Shown here one piece after another: positions 7,764 through 15,584 of a stretch of DNA of 26,685 nt (its first letter is position 1; each line of letters starts with the position of its first letter). This DNA is from Christensenella sp. UBA4626 (GTDB lineage Bacteria > Bacillota > Clostridia > Christensenellales > UBA1242). Location: NCBI GenBank assembly GCA_002406115.1, contig DHNC01000025.1, positions 1-26,685 of the forward strand. Reading direction: 5' to 3'. Both the position numbers and the translations under genes were made by a program. The notes beneath the pieces were generated by a model. That model made no database searches and was not told the origin of the DNA. It worked only from the letters and a program-made list of their open reading frames with translations.

Positions 7764-8555
7764 ATGATAGAAAATAGATTTTTGGAAAATGAAGTTATTG
7801 TGCCGTTGGCTCATAGTGAACATGAAGCTTTGAAAGTTTTTATGTATTACTATTCTGGGCTAGGATATTTCCAAGTTGTTACCTCACAAAATGACCATTA
7901 TTTTTTCAATTCAAAACTTTATGATGTGTATTTTGACAAAATCAAAACGGTTAAGACAGCAAACGGAAAAACAAAGAAAAAGGAACGTCACCATTTTTAT
8001 TCAATCGAAAATATGGTTAGGCTTAAAAAATATGGCAGTATGTATCTCGACTTCCAAATCAAACAAAACAAAAAAGATTTGAAAAAGCCAGACGAGGCAA
8101 AACAAGAATTTGAAAATTTCATGAAGAGATGCAAAAGAAGGCTTATCAAAGCGTTTGACGACAAAATTGAATATTTGAAAGATTTTGAATTGCTGTGCAG
8201 GTTGGAAGGTGTGAAGAGGAGAAAACAAATTTCCGAAGAGGAAGTTGAAGCCCGTCTTGCAAGATATAAATATGAAAAGTCTGACGAGTACGCAAAACAA
8301 AAAGCATTGATTGATGTCGAATTTACAGAACAAATTGCTGAGGAACAATTTAAAGTTAAAAAAACATTGCTTGAAAAATCGAACAAGGAAATTGATTTGA
8401 ATTATCAACCAAAAAAATCTAAATTTAATTTAAATTACAAATATTTAGCAAACAAAAAATCCACCAAAACGGTGGATTTTTTTTGTGAATACAACAATTG
8501 TATTTATGAACATAACGAAATAAATCGGTTTATTAAATTTATGTTTTGTCCATAA
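7764..8555 (+). CDS. Unknown charged protein whose ORF runs through a terminator
   Basis: A 263-residue Lys/Glu-rich soluble protein that I do not recognise. Residues 1-90 look like a folded domain (VPLAHSEHEALKVFMYYYSGLGYFQVV near the start). Residues 105-220 are charged and probably helical or coiled coil. I chose ATG 7764 over the upstream GTG at 7746 because the -10 box ends six bases before it, so the mRNA is probably leaderless. A canonical intrinsic terminator (8453-8484) lies inside the last 35 codons, and those codons also overlap the post-terminator repeat. The ancestral stop was therefore probably upstream of about 8455, and the present C-terminus is a stop-loss or frameshift extension. 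It is convergent with ileS. Confidence 0.7.
   Translation: MIENRFLENEVIVPLAHSEHEALKVFMYYYSGLGYFQVVTSQNDHYFFNSKLYDVYFDKIKTVKTANGKTKKKERHHFYSIENMVRLKKYGSMYLDFQIKQNKKDLKKPDEAKQEFENFMKRCKRRLIKAFDDKIEYLKDFELLCRLEGVKRRKQISEEEVEARLARYKYEKSDEYAKQKALIDVEFTEQIAEEQFKVKKTLLEKSNKEIDLNYQPKKSKFNLNYKYLANKKSTKTVDFFCEYNNCIYEHNEINRFIKFMFCP
8453..8484. terminator. Bidirectional terminator inside an ORF
   Basis: A 9-bp stem, AAATCCACC/GGTGGATTT with loop AAAAC, is followed by T8 on the plus strand and by U6 on the minus strand. It serves ileS on the minus strand (stop at 8590) and interrupts the 7764-8555 ORF on the plus strand. Confidence 0.9.
8485..8508 (+). repeat. Post-terminator repeat, copy 2
   Basis: It starts at the first base after the T-tract: GTGAATACAACAATT then GTATTTATG. 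Its first 14 bases are identical to the copy at 19986. Confidence 0.55.
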
Positions 8556-8589
8556 CATATTCGCAATATATTTGTGCGGGTTGATTTAT

Positions 8590-11500
8590 CTAGCGTGACA
8601 TTTTTATTGTGATTTGTTCGTCGCCAATTTCGACTGTTGAAACTTTTTCTGGTGAGGCAATTTCGCCGATATTTAAAATCAAAAGTTCGGATTTAATTTT
8701 GTCTTGATAAGTTTTTAAAATTTCGTTTAAATCTGCGCCAGTGGTTGAAAATTCCACATTTATGCGGTCGTCAACATTAAAGTTGGCGTCCTTACGCATA
8801 ACTTGGCAAGCACGGATAAGTTCACGAGCCAAACCTTCAAGCATTAAGTTGCGGTCGAGGGTCACGTCAAGCACAACGGTGATGTCATTTTCGTTTGCAA
8901 TAACAAATTCATCCTTTGCTTTTGTGGATAGGGTGAACAGTTCAGGGCTTAAATTTGCAAATTCGTGAATGGTTACGCTGCCTGATTTAAAGCCTGCAAC
9001 ATATTCTGCCATTTCGGCGTCGGTTGCGTTGACCAAATAGTTTTTAACTTTTTGAACGTCACCTTTAAGCACTGCGCCAGCCTTGCGGAAGTCGAGGTTC
9101 AAAAGTTCGATGTTAAACTTGCTGTTGTCGTGCTCCATAACCACATTTTTGATGTTAAGTTCAGTTTCAATGATGTCTTTATATAGTTTTACAGCCTCAG
9201 CAACTTCGCTGTTGCCATTTATATACATGGTTTTGAGCGGTTGTTTAACTTTGATTTGATTTTCGTTTCTGAGTTTGCTTGCCATGGTGAAGATTTCACG
9301 CACAATGTCAGTTTTAACTGTGTAGCCGTTATCTTCAACTTTAAATTCGTCCACAACATACCCGTGCAAAGCCACACTTTCAGCGGCATTTTTATCCAAT
9401 TCACGCACCGCATTTTGCCAAATATATTCGCTGATAAATGGCACGATAGGGAACATAACCATTGAGATATTTTTAAGGGCATAATTAAGGCAGAAATATG
9501 CATTCATTGTGTCAAAATTATTTTCGCTTTTATAGAACCTTCTGCGATTGTTGCGGATATACCAATTGGTAAGTTCGTCAACAAGCAATTCAAAATCTTT
9601 GCTGACTCCGCCAAAATCTTGGGCTGAATAGCATTTGTCGGCGTGCTTTACAAATTCGTTGACACGGTTGATAAGCCATTTGTCCATAAAAGTCAATTTT
9701 TCTTCGTCAGGGCGATAGTTTGTTAAATCAGGTTTGTCCAAATATGCATAAGTGTTCAAGAACACATAAGCATTCCACAGCCCTAACAATTTGCGTTTAA
9801 CTTCGTCGCAAGTGTCACGTCCGAACTTGACATCGTTGATGAGTGGGGTTGAAACAAAGTTGTAACGAATGATGTCCGCACCAATTTCTTTAAACGCTGT
9901 GTCAAGCGGAATGTTGTTTGGACTGGATTTTGAAAGTTTTTTGCCTTCTTGGTCAAGCAGCATTGGGGTAGTTGCAATCTTTTTATATGGTGCTTTGCCA
10001 GTGAGCACAACGCTCATAACAAGCAAACTGTAAAACCACAAACGGATTTGCTCTTTGCCTTCGATAACGCATTCAATTGGGAAATTCTTTTCAAAGAACG
10101 CTTTATCGTCAAAATAATGTTTTGTGCTGAATGGGGTGATGCCAGCGTCCAACCAGCAGTCACCAACATCTTTGATACGACTGACTTTGTTGCCACAATG
10201 AGGGCAGGTGATTTTAATATCATCAATATAAGGGCGGTGCAAGTGAGGCAATGCGTCAACCTGCTCGGAAGATGACAACTTTTTAAATTCTTCCAAACTT
10301 CCAACAACGGTCAATTTGCCGCAATGTTCACAAGGGTAGAAAGGCAAAGGCAAGCCATAATAACGGGAACGAGAAATTGCCCAGTCTCCCATATTGTTGA
10401 GCCAGTCCATCATACGCTTTTTCATAAAGTCTGGCTGAAATTCAACGCCATCAACTGCGGAAATGAGTTGAGGACGAAGTTCATCCATTTTGATAACCCA
10501 TTGATCCACCAAACGGAACAACAATGGTTGTTTACATCTCCAGCAGTGTGGATAGCTGTGGGTGTATTTATGTGTGTAATATAATTTGCCGCTTTGCTTC
10601 ATCAAACCAAACACGAAATCACGGGTTTCATCGCAATTTGCATTTTTGCCAGCAAACACGCCAAAATTGTCATAATAAATGCCAGATTCATTGATAGGGC
10701 AAATTTGTTTTAAACCCAAACTTTTGCCAAGTTCAAAGTCCGCATCACCGCATCCTGGGGCAATGTGAACCGCACCAGTGCCTTCGGTTTTTTCAACCAA
10801 ATCCCAAGCAACAATTTTGTGTTCAAATTGTTGTTCGCTAAGGTCAGGGAAGCAGGTTTCATAAGTTGAACCAACCAAATCCGCACCTTTAACTGTCGAA
10901 ACAACTTCAACAACGTCATCTTTAAGCACTTTCATGAGGTCAGCGCAAACAATGATGTTGCGGCTTTGAGATTTTACTTTTACGATGTTATAATCAAATT
11001 CAGGATTAACTGCGATTGCAACGTTTGATGTCAATGTCCATGGGGTGGTTGTCCAAACCAACATATCGTTGTTGGTGCCTTTGATTGGACATTTAAAGAA
11101 GATTGCAAGGCAGGTGTCGTTTTGATAAGCGTCTGCATCGCTCATCTCGTGATCACTAAGGCTTGTGCCGCAACGGGTGCACCAACGCATTATGCGGTGG
11201 CTGTTTGCGATATATCCCTTTTCTTGGCACTTTTTTAAGAAATACCAAATTGTGGTGATATTGTTATCGCTGTTTGTGTAATAACTGTCATCCCAATTCA
11301 TCCATTGACCAAGGCGGATTGAACTTTCTGTTTGCATGGCGGAATATTTGTCCACAATGTTCATGCACTGTGTGACAAACTTGCCAATGCCATAACTTTC
11401 AATATCTTTTTTGCTGTTAAGCCCAAGTTCACGTTCTGCACGCAATTCAACCGGCAAACCGTGAGCGTCAAAGCCGTTTTGATAATGTTCATCATAACCT

Positions 11501-11724
11501 TTAAGGGCGGCAAATTTTATCATAGCGTCTTTAAAAGTGCGGTTGTAAGCATGGTGTAAACCCATAATGTAGTTTGCAGTGATTGGGCCATCAAGGGTGG
11601 CAAAATACTTGCCAGTCTGTTTGTTTTTGGACTTTAATTTTTCAAAAATATTGTTTGATTGCCAAAAATTTAAAACGCCTTCTTCCATTGCAACATAATT
11701 TAAATTGCCTTGTTCTTTTTTCAT
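8590..11724 (-). CDS. ileS: Isoleucyl-tRNA synthetase, type 2, with GXHH signature
   Basis: A 1044-residue class Ia synthetase that charges tRNA-Ile. The length and the absence of a C-terminal CxxC...CxxC zinc finger fit the eukaryote-like type 2 group. Residues 45-65 read DGPITANYIMGLHHAYNRTF. The class I signature normally HXGH is here G55-L-H-H58 (codons at 11562-11551). The editing (CP1) domain holds WTTTPWTLTSN and GTGAVHIAPGCG.D. Zinc-binding-like pairs are CTRCG, CEHCG and CPHCG. The second signature is KLSKS in the usual KMSKS place (near 9930). The C-terminal anticodon-binding region is complete. AAAGGAG with a five-base gap sets the start. No T-box leader is visible in the upstream 390 bases, unlike many Bacillota ileS genes. 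Confidence 0.97.
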   Translation of the reverse strand: MKKEQGNLNYVAMEEGVLNFWQSNNIFEKLKSKNKQTGKYFATLDGPITANYIMGLHHAYNRTFKDAMIKFAALKGYDEHYQNGFDAHGLPVELRAERELGLNSKKDIESYGIGKFVTQCMNIVDKYSAMQTESSIRLGQWMNWDDSYYTNSDNNITTIWYFLKKCQEKGYIANSHRIMRWCTRCGTSLSDHEMSDADAYQNDTCLAIFFKCPIKGTNNDMLVWTTTPWTLTSNVAIAVNPEFDYNIVKVKSQSRNIIVCADLMKVLKDDVVEVVSTVKGADLVGSTYETCFPDLSEQQFEHKIVAWDLVEKTEGTGAVHIAPGCGDADFELGKSLGLKQICPINESGIYYDNFGVFAGKNANCDETRDFVFGLMKQSGKLYYTHKYTHSYPHCWRCKQPLLFRLVDQWVIKMDELRPQLISAVDGVEFQPDFMKKRMMDWLNNMGDWAISRSRYYGLPLPFYPCEHCGKLTVVGSLEEFKKLSSSEQVDALPHLHRPYIDDIKITCPHCGNKVSRIKDVGDCWLDAGITPFSTKHYFDDKAFFEKNFPIECVIEGKEQIRLWFYSLLVMSVVLTGKAPYKKIATTPMLLDQEGKKLSKSSPNNIPLDTAFKEIGADIIRYNFVSTPLINDVKFGRDTCDEVKRKLLGLWNAYVFLNTYAYLDKPDLTNYRPDEEKLTFMDKWLINRVNEFVKHADKCYSAQDFGGVSKDFELLVDELTNWYIRNNRRRFYKSENNFDTMNAYFCLNYALKNISMVMFPIVPFISEYIWQNAVRELDKNAAESVALHGYVVDEFKVEDNGYTVKTDIVREIFTMASKLRNENQIKVKQPLKTMYINGNSEVAEAVKLYKDIIETELNIKNVVMEHDNSKFNIELLNLDFRKAGAVLKGDVQKVKNYLVNATDAEMAEYVAGFKSGSVTIHEFANLSPELFTLSTKAKDEFVIANENDITVVLDVTLDRNLMLEGLARELIRACQVMRKDANFNVDDRINVEFSTTGADLNEILKTYQDKIKSELLILNIGEIASPEKVSTVEIGDEQITIKMSR

Positions 11725-11757
11725 AAAATCTCCTTTGGTTTATATATCGTTTTTATT

Positions 11758-11889
11758 GTCTTTCTGAGTGAAGCGATAGCGGAATTGAAGAATCTCTATG
11801 CTTTGCAACAACTTTGCATTTAAGCAAGAGATGTTTCGACTACGCTCAACATGACGCCACGGAGTAGTCCATTCTACGCTCAGGGTGAC
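11758..11889. repeat. Hairpin-type intergenic repeat, copy A
   Basis: An imperfect inverted repeat (11758-11797 against 11827-11855) ends in GTC...GAC, with inner words TGAG-GAAGC and TCGACTACGCTCAACATGAC. A second half-copy (11856-11889, ending CGCTCAGGGTGAC) is joined to it. It is the same family as 16467-16577, in opposite orientation. It has no coding capacity and resembles a MITE-like element. Confidence 0.75.
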
Positions 11890-11940
11890 AACGTAACTAT
11901 TCTCGCTTTATATGTTTAATTGTGCATAAATAGCGGTTTT

Positions 11941-11977
11941 TTAAAAAAATGCCAGCGTTAGTGCTGACATTTTCAAA
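11941..11977 (-). terminator. Terminator of the 22-codon ORF
   Basis: On the minus strand the stem AAAATG-T-CAGC / GCTG-G-CATTTT (one mismatch) is followed by seven U. It begins 16 bases after the small ORF stop. Confidence 0.8.
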
Positions 11978-11992
11978 ACAGCAAAACGCTTT

Positions 11993-12061
11993 CTACAACT
12001 TGATTGGTAGAATAATTTTGCTGATAATAATAACTGCAAATATAAATGAAAGTATTCCCAT
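11993..12061 (-). CDS. Candidate 22-residue hydrophobic peptide
   Basis: The ORF ATG GGA ATA ... AAG TTG TAG encodes a 22-residue peptide that begins MGILSFIFAVIII and ends ILPIKL. It is a single hydrophobic helix with two Lys near the C-terminus. A perfect TTGACA-N17-TATAAT promoter ends nine bases before the ATG, an AAGGA lies in that gap, and a strong terminator follows the stop. This compact unit of promoter, ORF and terminator sits between ung and ileS on the same strand. In size and composition it resembles type I toxin peptides or phenol-soluble-modulin-like peptides, but I recognise no family. A weak promoter-like sequence on the opposite strand (12000-12028) could make an antisense RNA. 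It could instead be a non-coding RNA with a chance ORF. Confidence 0.5.
   Translation of the reverse strand: MGILSFIFAVIIISKIILPIKL
12000..12028 (+). promoter_or_regulatory. Possible antisense promoter within the small ORF
   Basis: TTGATT (12000-12005), 17-base spacer, GATAAT (12023-12028) on the plus strand would transcribe across the start of the small ORF. It is short and could be chance in A+T-rich DNA. Confidence 0.25.
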
Positions 12062-12070
12062 AATGTCCTT

Positions 12071-12099
12071 ATTATATAAAATAGGATAAAAGTTGTCAA
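12071..12099 (-). promoter_or_regulatory. Perfect consensus promoter of the small ORF
   Basis: Minus strand: TTGACA (12099-12094), 17-base spacer, TATAAT (12076-12071). Both hexamers and the spacing are exact sigma-A consensus. Confidence 0.92.
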
Positions 12100-12116
12100 T
12101 TGTTTTTTTAGCAAAT

Positions 12117-12782
12117 TTAAATTTGCCAATTTATTGGGGTGACGCCGTGGGAAGATAAAAAGGCGTTACATTTGCTAAAATGCTTGCAGCCAAAAAATCC
12201 GTTGTAAGCCGAAAATGGGCTTGGATGTGCCGCTTGCAAAATAAGGTGATTTGGGTTGTTAAGCATCGGCAAAAAGGATTTTGCGTGATTGCCCCAAAGC
12301 ATGAACACGATTGGTTGGTTTTGTTGGTTCAAAATTTCGATAACATGCTTTGTGAAAGTGTGCCATAATTCGTTTGCATGGCTGGCAGGTCGGTGTGCGA
12401 TAACTGTCAGACTGGTGTTCAAAAGCACAACACCTTGGCGTGCCCATGGGGTCAAATCCGTGCTGGTGCTCATTGTTAAGCCCAAATCGTCGTGGATTTC
12501 TTTAAAAATATTTTTAAGGCTTGGCTGTGGGGTACCGTTGTGGCAACTGAAAGCCAATCCGTGAGCCTGACCTTCGGTGTGATATGGGTCTTGCCCGATG
12601 ATGACCACTTTCACATCTTTGACTGGCACAAGGTTGAGTGCGTTAAAAATCTCCGCCTTTGGTGGGTAAACGGTTTTTGTTGCATATTCTTGGTTTAACC
12701 AATTAAAAAGTTTGTGTTTGTATTCGCTATCAAATTTTGGGGCAAGAGATTTGCTCCAACTTTCTTCCAAAATGTATTCCAT
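12117..12782 (-). CDS. ung: Uracil-DNA glycosylase (family 1)
   Basis: A 221-residue base-excision repair enzyme that removes uracil from DNA. The water-activating loop is GQDPYH (63-68, D65 catalytic). The Pro/Ser loop is QPSLKNIF, the uracil-specificity region is LLNTSLTV (120-127), and the DNA-intercalation loop is HPSPFSA (186-192, H186). Length is typical. I placed the start at ATG 12782: the family N-terminus (EESWSKSL) follows it, and an in-frame TTG 18 bases upstream has no support. A promoter-like TTGCCA-N17-TATCTT ends six bases before this ATG and no Shine-Dalgarno is seen, so the mRNA may be leaderless even though glmM lies immediately upstream on the same strand. The stop lies in a 16-bp palindrome, GCAAATTTAAATTTGC. 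Confidence 0.96.
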   Translation of the reverse strand: MEYILEESWSKSLAPKFDSEYKHKLFNWLNQEYATKTVYPPKAEIFNALNLVPVKDVKVVIIGQDPYHTEGQAHGLAFSCHNGTPQPSLKNIFKEIHDDLGLTMSTSTDLTPWARQGVVLLNTSLTVIAHRPASHANELWHTFTKHVIEILNQQNQPIVFMLWGNHAKSFLPMLNNPNHLILQAAHPSPFSAYNGFFGCKHFSKCNAFLSSHGVTPINWQI

Positions 12783-12788
12783 ACAAAA

Positions 12789-12817
12789 AAGATAACACAA
12801 TTTTAAAACTTTGGCAA
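12789..12817 (-). promoter_or_regulatory. Possible ung promoter inside the end of glmM
   Basis: Minus strand: TTGCCA (12817-12812), 17-base spacer ending TGT, TATCTT (12794-12789), then six bases to the ATG. The -10 is weak, but the geometry repeats that of recX, lgt and alkD. Confidence 0.5.
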
Positions 12818-14080
12818 ATTTTTAATGGTATAAACCAAAGCGGAAAGCATTTTGTTTGCGGTTGCTTTGTCTTTGTGTTCGACAAGCAGACGCAAAACTG
12901 GCTCGGTCCCGCTTGGGCGAACAACAATTCGGGCACCTTGCTCGGTGTACGAGTCAATAAGCAGATTTAAATTTTGCGTGGTCTTAAATTCTTTTTCCAA
13001 AGGGAGGCTAAACTCAGCCACAAAATATTCATGGTATCCGTCCAACAATTCTTTAAAAGAAAGGTTTGTGAGGTGCAAAATATTCATAAGGCAAATTGCG
13101 GTCAAAATTCCGTCGCCCGTGTTGGTGAGACGTTTGATGATTATGTGTCCAGAGCCTTCGCCACCCAACATGGACTTGGTTTGCATCATTTTTTGATAGA
13201 CACATCTGTCGCCAATTGAACTGCGGACAAGTTTTATGCGTCGGCAAGCCAGTGCCTCGGCCAAACCTGAATTTGTGTTGATGTTTCCAATTAGACAATC
13301 GCCAGATTTTAAATAGAACTTTGACAAAATGTATAGAATTTTATCTCCGTTTATTACGTCACCAGTTTTGTCCACAGCAACTACACGGTCGGCGTCGCCG
13401 TCAAAAGCAAAACCTATCAAATTTTTTTCTCTGCACAAATTTGCAAGCATTTCGATATGCGTGCAGCCAGAATTTTGATTTATATTTTTCCCGTTTGGCA
13501 GGCAGTTGATTATTTTTGTGGACGGAAAAACTTGTTTTGCAATTTCAGAGCCGCCACCATTTGCGCAGTCAAGGATGCAGGGGTAGTTCACTTTTTTTGC
13601 GGCTTTAAGCATTGAAATGTATTCATTTTTCAGATTTTGGGCTTTTGTGTTAAAAGTGTATGCGGCTTTGCTGATATGCGGATTTTTTTCAATTAAAATT
13701 TCCAACTCTTGCTCAAATTTATCGTCCACTTTTTTGCCGGACGCATCAAAAAACTTTATGCCGTTATATTCGCTTGGATTGTGGGAGGCAGAAATCATCA
13801 TCCCCAAAGGGAACTTGTTCTTCTTTGTCACAAACGCCAAACAAGGGCTGGAACATTGACCTATATCAAAGGTTTGAACGCCGGATTTATGAAAAATAGA
13901 TTGCATAACGGCAAAAATATAATCACTTGAAATGCGAGAATCATTGCCCACAACAATCTTGTTTGGCAGATTGTGTGCTTTTAAATATGCAACAACTGCT
14001 TTTGCCAGCCGTTTAAGGAGTTTTTCATCAATTTTTTTGCCAACAATCCCTCGGATGCCGTCTGTGCCAAAATATTTCAT
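12803..14080 (-). CDS. glmM: Phosphoglucosamine mutase
   Basis: A 425-residue enzyme interconverting glucosamine-6-phosphate and glucosamine-1-phosphate for UDP-GlcNAc and peptidoglycan synthesis. It starts MKYFGTDGIRG, typical of GlmM. The phosphoserine loop is SASHNP (97-102), the Mg loop DGDADR (227-232), the sugar loop GGEGSGH (306-312), and the phosphate-binding loop RPSGTEP (388-394). It is about 20 residues shorter than usual but has all four domains. The first residues distinguish it from general phosphomannomutases. No Shine-Dalgarno precedes the ATG; a poor CTAACA-N16-CATAAA ends seven bases upstream, so it may be another leaderless gene. ung follows on the same strand. Confidence 0.94.
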   Translation of the reverse strand: MKYFGTDGIRGIVGKKIDEKLLKRLAKAVVAYLKAHNLPNKIVVGNDSRISSDYIFAVMQSIFHKSGVQTFDIGQCSSPCLAFVTKKNKFPLGMMISASHNPSEYNGIKFFDASGKKVDDKFEQELEILIEKNPHISKAAYTFNTKAQNLKNEYISMLKAAKKVNYPCILDCANGGGSEIAKQVFPSTKIINCLPNGKNINQNSGCTHIEMLANLCREKNLIGFAFDGDADRVVAVDKTGDVINGDKILYILSKFYLKSGDCLIGNINTNSGLAEALACRRIKLVRSSIGDRCVYQKMMQTKSMLGGEGSGHIIIKRLTNTGDGILTAICLMNILHLTNLSFKELLDGYHEYFVAEFSLPLEKEFKTTQNLNLLIDSYTEQGARIVVRPSGTEPVLRLLVEHKDKATANKMLSALVYTIKNLPKF

Positions 14081-14170
14081 ATAGATTTTTATGTTTTAAT
14101 TTTAAAAAATGTTAGATTTATTGATATTCAATTTTTTATTGAGCCATATTTATTTAATAGTAATTTTTAT

Positions 14171-14188
14171 ATATGTAAATATACATAT
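14171..14188. repeat. Perfect 7-bp inverted repeat
   Basis: ATATGTA-AATA-TACATAT lies in the divergent glmM/lgt intergenic region. It could be an operator, but A+T-rich palindromes arise easily by chance. Confidence 0.3.
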
Positions 14189-14271
14189 TTAATAGTGGGT
14201 GAGCGTTTAAAGGAATAAATCTGTCAGCAATTGTAAAATTTTGGACTATTGTGAGTTGGGGCATTATTTGC

Positions 14272-14299
14272 TTGATTTTTTGTTTGGCTTTGTTATAAT
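14272..14299 (+). promoter_or_regulatory. lgt promoter giving a leaderless mRNA
   Basis: TTGATT (14272-14277), 16-base spacer ending TGT, TATAAT (14294-14299). The ATG follows after six bases. An AAGG in that gap is only one base from the ATG and is too close to act as a Shine-Dalgarno. Confidence 0.8.
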
Positions 14300-14305
14300 T
14301 AAGGT

Positions 14306-15088
14306 ATGAATTGGTTTTTGAACCCTCCGCAAGGCTTTTATATTGGCAGTTTGCATATAACTTACTACGGCATTTTGGTGGCGGCTGGTATGTTGTTTGG
14401 GCTTTTGATATCTGCAAAACTGGCAAAAAAGCGTGGATTTAAAGAAGATGATATTTGGATGTTGGCACTGTTTGTCTTTCCTTTGGCAATATTGGGTGCT
14501 AGGATTTATTATTGCTTGTTTAGCGGCTATCAGTATAGTTTTGCTGAGTTTTGGCGTATTTGGGACGGTGGCATTGCGGTATATGGTGCGATTATCGGCG
14601 GGGCAGTTGGCGTGATTTTATATTGCGTGATTTTCAAAAAGAATTTTTGGGCTTTGGCTGATGTTGTTGTGATAGGTGTCGCTTTGGGGCAGGCAATTGG
14701 CAGGATTGGCTGCTATTTCGGCCATTGCTGCTACGGTAAAGAAGTTTTGTATGACGGTTTGAAAATTTTCCCTATAAGCATTTTGCACGACGGTGAGTGG
14801 CACTATGCAACTTTCTTTTACGAAAGTTTGTGGAATTTGATTGGTATGTTTATTTTGCTTAGGATGATAAATCACGAAAAGCAAAATGGAACAAACCTTG
14901 CAATCTACCTTATTTGGTACGGCTTGGGACGTGGATTGATTGAGGGGATAAGAGGTGATTCTCTGTTCATCGGCAACTCAAATATCCGTGTTTCTCAATT
15001 GATAAGCATTGTGATTGGCTTGATTGGATTGGGACTTTTGGTATATAATTTGGTTAAGAAAAGGAAAAATAATGGGAAAGAAATCTAA
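14306..15088 (+). CDS. lgt: Prolipoprotein diacylglyceryl transferase
   Basis: A 260-residue polytopic membrane enzyme that attaches diacylglycerol to the lipobox Cys of prolipoproteins. About seven TM helices are visible. YYGILVAAG lies near the start and GARIYY follows the second helix. GGIAVYGAIIGG (about 88-99) and GRIGCYFGHCCYG (about 131-143) match the family's Y.....GG and GR.GCF..GCCYG signatures seen in Clostridia. RGLIEGIRGDSL is the conserved C-terminal Arg-Glu motif. Length is typical. It is the first gene of a three-gene unit, and its last 17 bases overlap the next gene. The promoter geometry implies a leaderless transcript. Confidence 0.96.
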   Translation: MNWFLNPPQGFYIGSLHITYYGILVAAGMLFGLLISAKLAKKRGFKEDDIWMLALFVFPLAILGARIYYCLFSGYQYSFAEFWRIWDGGIAVYGAIIGGAVGVILYCVIFKKNFWALADVVVIGVALGQAIGRIGCYFGHCCYGKEVLYDGLKIFPISILHDGEWHYATFFYESLWNLIGMFILLRMINHEKQNGTNLAIYLIWYGLGRGLIEGIRGDSLFIGNSNIRVSQLISIVIGLIGLGLLVYNLVKKRKNNGKEI

Positions 15089-15584
15089 AATCTTGTATTT
15101 TACATTGTTGATTGTAAACGTGATATGCTTTATCCTTGATTTTTTGCCAATGCCGGTGGATATAAACTTTTTCACTTACAGTTTTCCGGCATCCTTGATT
15201 TTGATTGGCATTTTGCTGATTATCCGTGCTTTTACGCTCAAACTTGACAGCGGTATGTTTATCGGCATTGTTGCTTTGCTTGGCGGCGTGCTTAACATCC
15301 TTTCAAAATTGGGCAACAAATTTTGGAACTGGGATATAAATCAATTTTGGGCATATTATTTGTTTGCTTTCGCATTGGCAAGTTTGATTACTGGTTTGTA
15401 TTTTAAAGACAAATTGCAGTTAAAATTATTTGCCTTATTTTCAGGTTTTGGTTTGATTGTGCTATTATTTGTTTATCATATAATTGTGTTGTGGCTGATG
15501 ATTGTGCTTTTGGTCGTTTGGTTTGTTGGCTACTTTACAATCAATTTGATTTTGGCAAAAAAGAGAGGTAAAAATAATGGATAA
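15072..15584 (+). CDS. Unknown five-TM membrane protein
   Basis: A 170-residue integral membrane protein that I do not recognise. Hydrophobic segments lie at about 7-26, 38-56, 60-78, 92-110 and 117-160 (the last may be two helices), with a basic C-terminal tail (LAKKRGKNNG). The start is ATG 15072, with AAAAGGAAA just upstream. It overlaps lgt by 17 bases and the next gene by 8, so the three are translated as a unit. No catalytic motif is visible. An envelope role linked to the lipoprotein pathway or to the coiled-coil protein downstream is a guess from context. Confidence 0.8.
   Translation: MGKKSKILYFTLLIVNVICFILDFLPMPVDINFFTYSFPASLILIGILLIIRAFTLKLDSGMFIGIVALLGGVLNILSKLGNKFWNWDINQFWAYYLFAFALASLITGLYFKDKLQLKLFALFSGFGLIVLLFVYHIIVLWLMIVLLVVWFVGYFTINLILAKKRGKNNG

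Larger units (their letters stand above)
11725..11992. other. Region upstream of ileS
   Basis: It holds a repeat cluster (11758-11889) and the terminator of the small ORF upstream. I see no T-box (no AGGGTGGNACCGCG-like box or its complement) and no convincing sigma-A promoter for ileS; TATATA near 11745 is the only -10-like sequence. Confidence 0.5.

Noticed and set aside
12109..12128. 16-bp palindrome GCAAATTTAAATTTGC as the ung terminator
   Set aside because: On the minus strand it is followed by A residues, not U, so it is not an intrinsic terminator; at most an operator or chance.
11941..12129. A 62-codon minus ORF overlapping the small hydrophobic ORF
   Set aside because: It runs through the terminator and the promoter of the 22-codon ORF, so it cannot be translated from that transcript.
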